Source: Gemelliphila palaticanis
Lineage (GTDB): Bacteria > Bacillota > Bacilli > Staphylococcales > Gemellaceae
Direction: 5' to 3'
Length of the DNA stretch: 56,446 nucleotides
NCBI GenBank assembly: GCA_013415235.1
Contig: JACBYF010000010.1
Coordinates: forward strand, 1-56,446
The stretch's first letter is position 1, and the number at the start of each line of letters is the position of its first letter. The notes beneath the pieces were generated by a model. That model did not search any database. It was not told the DNA's origin and worked only from the letters and a program-made list of their open reading frames with translations. Of the stretch, positions 53,016 to 56,446 are shown piece by piece. The position numbers and the translations under genes were made by a program.

Positions 53016-53723
53016 CTATTCTTCCTCTAACATACTTTTTGCTATTTTTAAATCTGTAACTGTAGTTATTTTTATATTTGAATACTCACCTCTAGCTAGT
53101 GATACTTTTTTCCCACTTATAACAAAAATTTTACAAGCATCTGTCAAAATATTTTTTTGTGTATTATCTAAAGAATTATAAAGATTTAAAAATTCTTTCA
53201 TTTTAAAACTTTGTGGAGTTTGACCTTGATAATAATTACTTCTATTAGGAATATTACTTATTATATTTCCATCTATACTTTCTACTATAGTATCAGTAGC
53301 TTCAACAACTGTGTCTACTGCTTCATTTAATAAAGCTAATTCTATATTATCTTTTATTATTCTATGAGTAATAAATGGTCTTACAGAATCATGCGTTACT
53401 ATTATATCTTCATCTATTATTTCTTTATATTTATTTATTTCTAAAATAATTTTCTCTATAGTTGTATTTCTATCTGTTCCACCCTCAGTAACTATTATTT
53501 TTTCCTTAAATATACCTAAATGTTCATCAATAAGATTATCAGTATAATCAACCCAGTCAGGATGAACTCCAACTACTATTTTTTCAAAGTCTGGAACTAA
53601 TACAAATTTTTCAATCGTATGAATAATAATCGGTTTTTTGCCCAACATCATAAATTGTTTTGGAATATTTCCTATTCCCATTCTCGTACCTGTCCCACCT
53701 GCTAATATTCCTGCGTATATCAT
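53016..53723 (-). CDS. tarI: D-ribitol-5-phosphate cytidylyltransferase
   Basis: A 235-aa nucleotidyltransferase (IspD/TarI family) that makes CDP-ribitol from CTP and ribitol 5-phosphate. It has the signature AGILAGGTGTRMGIGNIPKQF, IHTIEKF, VTEGGTDRN, VTHDSVRPFI, and PNRSNYYQGQTPQSFK. IspD (MEP pathway) is the main alternative, but TarJ directly downstream supports TarI. GGAG precedes the ATG. Confidence 0.88.
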   Translation of the reverse strand: MIYAGILAGGTGTRMGIGNIPKQFMMLGKKPIIIHTIEKFVLVPDFEKIVVGVHPDWVDYTDNLIDEHLGIFKEKIIVTEGGTDRNTTIEKIILEINKYKEIIDEDIIVTHDSVRPFITHRIIKDNIELALLNEAVDTVVEATDTIVESIDGNIISNIPNRSNYYQGQTPQSFKMKEFLNLYNSLDNTQKNILTDACKIFVISGKKVSLARGEYSNIKITTVTDLKIAKSMLEEE

Positions 53724-53770
53724 TTTTTCTCCTTAAAACAATAAATATAACTATTTTTATTATAACATAA

Positions 53771-53809
53771 AAAATAATAAGACGGTACTAATCCCCATCT
53801 TATTATTTT
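53771..53809 (-). terminator. Terminator after glf
   Basis: A 12-bp perfect stem, AAAATAATAAGA with TCTTATTATTTT, around a 15-base loop just after the glf stop. On the minus strand it is followed by TTATTATTTTTTATG. A TATAAT -10 element for tarI follows about ten bases later. Confidence 0.75.
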
Positions 53810-53813
53810 AATA

Positions 53814-54905
53814 TTATAATTCTTTTTCACACATCAATAATGCGGAAGCTATTACTTTATCCATATCGTAATATTTATATTCGCCTAATCTTCCCCCAAA
53901 TATAACTTTATACTCTTTATCTGCTAATTTTTTATATTCTTGATAAAGTTTATTATTTTTATCATCATTTATTGGGTAATAAGGTTCATCACCTAACTGC
54001 CATTCCCTACTATATTCTTTGCTAATAACTGTTTTTTCTTGGTTTCCAAACTCAAAATGCTTATGCTCAATAATACGAGTAAATGGAATATCTCTTTCAG
54101 TATAATTAACTACAGCATTACCTTGATAATTATCAATATCTAAAATTTCATTTTCAAAAGAAATACTTCTATAAGCTAACTCACCTAACTCATAATTAAA
54201 ATATGCATCTATTGGTCCAGTATATATTACTTTTTTTGCTAACAAATCAAATTCTTCTTTATTTGCTAGATAATCAACATTTATTCTAACTTCAATACCT
54301 TCTAACATTCTTCCAATAATAGCAGTATATCCATCAACAGGAATACCTTGATATCTATCATAAAAATAATTATTATCATAAGTAAACCTTACAGGTAGAC
54401 GTTTTATAATAAAAGCAGGAATTTCTGTGCAATCTCTTTCCCATTGTTTTTCAGTATATCCTTTTATTAATTTTTCATAAATATCTCTACCTACCAAAGA
54501 TATAGCTTGTTCTTCAAGATTTTTGGGCTCTCCCTTAATTTCTTCTTTTTGCCTTTCTATTATTTCCTTTGCTTCCTGTGGTGTAGATATATTCCACATT
54601 TTTGAAAAAGTATTCATATTAAATGGTAAATTATATATTTCATCTTTATATTTAGCTACAGGAGCATTAATGTAATTATTAAACTCTGTAAATTGATTCA
54701 CATAATCCCAAATTTTTTTATCACTTGTATGAAAAATGTGAGCTCCATATTTATGAACATTTATTCCTTCTACTTTTTCAGTATAAATGTTTCCGCCTAT
54801 ATGATTTCTTTTCTCAATAACTAAAACTTTTTTCCCTTTTTTATTTGCTTCATGAGCAAATACTGCACCGTATAGCCCACTTCCTACTACTAAATAATCG
54901 TACAT
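53814..54905 (-). CDS. glf: UDP-galactopyranose mutase
   Basis: A 363-aa flavoenzyme converting UDP-galactopyranose into UDP-galactofuranose. The FAD-binding N-terminus YLVVGSGLYGAVFAHEA with VIEKRNHIGGN, then HKYGAHIFHTSDK, FNMNTF, the LIKGYTEKQWERDC substrate region, DNNYFYDRYQGIPVDGY, and the C-terminal IFGGRLGEYKYYDMDKVI all match. It indicates galactofuranose in a surface polysaccharide. It lies 11 bases after the flippase gene. Confidence 0.96.
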   Translation of the reverse strand: MYDYLVVGSGLYGAVFAHEANKKGKKVLVIEKRNHIGGNIYTEKVEGINVHKYGAHIFHTSDKKIWDYVNQFTEFNNYINAPVAKYKDEIYNLPFNMNTFSKMWNISTPQEAKEIIERQKEEIKGEPKNLEEQAISLVGRDIYEKLIKGYTEKQWERDCTEIPAFIIKRLPVRFTYDNNYFYDRYQGIPVDGYTAIIGRMLEGIEVRINVDYLANKEEFDLLAKKVIYTGPIDAYFNYELGELAYRSISFENEILDIDNYQGNAVVNYTERDIPFTRIIEHKHFEFGNQEKTVISKEYSREWQLGDEPYYPINDDKNNKLYQEYKKLADKEYKVIFGGRLGEYKYYDMDKVIASALLMCEKEL

Positions 54906-54916
54906 TATAATTTCCT

Positions 54917-56377
54917 CTAATTTCTCTTTTTTATTTTTATTATATTAAAAATTTGTTTTTCTATTTCTAAAACTAGTTTATTTTTAAACAATCTCAAAGT
55001 TATATAGTATACTATATAAAAAATAAAACTAGAAACTATCAAACTAGTAAAATTGTTTAAGTAAAAGTATTTTACTGAAATAGAAGCTAAAGCAGATAGA
55101 ATAATTGCAACTATAACCTGTAAAAATTGTATATCATTTATAACTTTTACTAAATAATTTTTTATATAATATGATTGAATGATTAAAACAACTAATTCTG
55201 CCAATAAATTAGCAATAGCTGCTCCAATAAATGAATAGTTTGGAATCAAAATAAAATTTAACAATAAACTTACAATAGAACCTGATATAACAGAATACAA
55301 AACTATTTTTTCCTTACCTAATGGAACTAAAATTTGAATACCAAATAAATTAGTAAAACCAATAAAAATAACTGTAGGCATAATTATTTGCATAATAAGT
55401 ATTGAATTTTCAAAATTAGATCCAGCAAGTAAATAAATACTTTCTTTGGCAAATATTACAAAATAAACTGTAATAGATGTAGACATAAATAAAATAAATT
55501 GAAATGATTTACTTATTAATTTTATAAACTCAGTATCATTACCTTGTTCAACATAATAAGATAATCTGGGTAAAAGTACTGCTCCTAGAGAAGTAACTAT
55601 ACTTAATAGAAGCATTTTTATTCTTACTGCCGTATTATAATAACCTACAGCACTATCATCCTTTAAAAAACCTAATATTACATTATCCATATTGGTATAA
55701 ATAGTAGTTGCTGCACTTAATGCAAAAAATATAAATATTGCTTTCAAATGTTTACTTATATTGTAATTTTGGTAAAATTTATTAATATAAATAAATTTTC
55801 TACTATTAAATAAATTTAAAATATTAGAAGCAGAAACTGCAAATATTGTTATAGCCCCATAGATTGCATAGTCTTCTGCATTATTTACAAAAATAAACAT
55901 TAAAAATATTCCTATAACTTTAAAAATTAAAGATCTTATAGTTATATAGGTATATTGTTCTAAAGACTTGTACAACCATTCCATTCCTATAACATTAAAC
56001 AATAATGAACTACTCATAATTAAAAATAATTTAGAATCATTATTTATACGTTCAACTGTAAAAAACAAAGTAAAAAATACAATATATGCTATAATTGTCA
56101 TAATTATATTAATAAAAATTAATTCTTGTACTGTTTTTGTAAGTTTATCTTTATCATCTCTTACCTTAGCACAAGCTCTGATTCCGTAGGTTGGTATGCC
56201 TAATTGTGAAAATATTAAAAAATAAGTAACAATAGAAGTAGCAAAAGATACTTTTCCTACTCCTTCAGCTTGTAATATCCTTGATACATAAGGAAATGTT
56301 ATCAAAGGAAATATAATAGATGATATAGTTAATAACATATTTAAAATAAAATTTATAGTTAATGATTTTTGTTTCAC
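54917..56377 (-). CDS. Polysaccharide flippase (Wzx/RfbX-like)
   Basis: A 486-aa membrane protein with about 12-14 TM helices, of the MOP superfamily flippases that move lipid-linked oligosaccharide repeats across the membrane. The N-terminus FILNMLLTISSIIFPLITFPYVSRIL followed by GVGKVSFATSIVTYF, and YNTAVRIKMLL, are typical (quoted in pieces). It has the expected length. Its neighbour glf places it in a cluster for a galactofuranose-containing glycan, which continues beyond the right edge. The upstream ribosome site lies at AAAGGATT. Confidence 0.9.
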   Translation of the reverse strand: MKQKSLTINFILNMLLTISSIIFPLITFPYVSRILQAEGVGKVSFATSIVTYFLIFSQLGIPTYGIRACAKVRDDKDKLTKTVQELIFINIIMTIIAYIVFFTLFFTVERINNDSKLFLIMSSSLLFNVIGMEWLYKSLEQYTYITIRSLIFKVIGIFLMFIFVNNAEDYAIYGAITIFAVSASNILNLFNSRKFIYINKFYQNYNISKHLKAIFIFFALSAATTIYTNMDNVILGFLKDDSAVGYYNTAVRIKMLLLSIVTSLGAVLLPRLSYYVEQGNDTEFIKLISKSFQFILFMSTSITVYFVIFAKESIYLLAGSNFENSILIMQIIMPTVIFIGFTNLFGIQILVPLGKEKIVLYSVISGSIVSLLLNFILIPNYSFIGAAIANLLAELVVLIIQSYYIKNYLVKVINDIQFLQVIVAIILSALASISVKYFYLNNFTSLIVSSFIFYIVYYITLRLFKNKLVLEIEKQIFNIIKIKKRN

Positions 56378-56446
56378 AATAATCCTTTCAAATTTTCAAA
56401 ATATAATTATTAAATATATTTTGAATAAATTATAAAGATAAAAAAC

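Noticed and set aside
1..56446. CRISPR arrays, rRNA and tRNA genes, or insertion sequences with a transposase
   Set aside because: No regularly spaced direct repeats, rRNA stretches, recognisable tRNA cloverleaf or transposase frame was seen on reading both strands by eye.

Overview
The window is very AT-rich DNA from a low-GC Firmicute. The gene set (SigA/DnaG, GpsB, PASTA kinase with PP2C phosphatase, T-box-controlled single-chain GlyRS, Zur box, TarI/TarJ) and the strong AGGAGG ribosome sites suggest a Gram-positive coccus of the Bacillales/Lactobacillales range. Gemella is my best guess, from general resemblance only. Nearly everything is read from the minus strand. The exceptions are an aminotransferase, a zinc ABC transporter and glyQS.

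Region 1 (1 to about 15.3 kb) is a mobile conjugative module. In transcription order it runs from a stand-alone RepA_N-like winged-helix protein and a RepA replication initiator (with a candidate origin inside its coding sequence) to PcfB, a VirD4/TraG coupling protein, a small two-TM VirB2-like protein, a VirB6-like membrane protein, an unnoticed ~75-aa ORF, PrgI (VirB3-like), VirB4 ATPase, a CHAP peptidoglycan hydrolase, DUF4315 and DUF4366 proteins, a secreted protein, a tiny zinc-ribbon protein, an LPxTG SEC10/PgrA-type surface-exclusion protein and a partial membrane protein at the left edge. This matches the pCF10/Tn1549-type type IV secretion layout. No relaxase, integrase or transposase is visible, so the element must continue left of base 1. 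Its other end should lie in the 14.85-15.33 kb gap before ackA.

Region 2 (15.4-39.6 kb) is housekeeping chromosome: ackA, uvrC, then the cluster priA-fmt-rsmB-rlmN-stp-prkC, preceded by rsmE-gpsB-coaBC. A plus-strand aminotransferase follows, then the Asp23/nusB/xseA/xseB/polyprenyl synthase operon, fba, rluD, yneF, a DUF896 gene, frr, pyrH, tsf and rpsB. A candidate structured RNA lies directly upstream of rluD.

Region 3 (39.7-47.5 kb) holds a zinc-uptake operon with a near-perfect Zur box, the dnaG-sigA operon with a small membrane protein downstream, and glyQS behind a glycine T-box whose Stem I looks unusually short.

Region 4 (47.6-56.4 kb) starts with a two-gene OLD-nuclease/UvrD-helicase pair resembling a Gabija-type phage-defence system. 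Cell-surface polysaccharide genes follow: tarJ and tarI (CDP-ribitol supply), glf (UDP-galactopyranose mutase) and a polysaccharide flippase.
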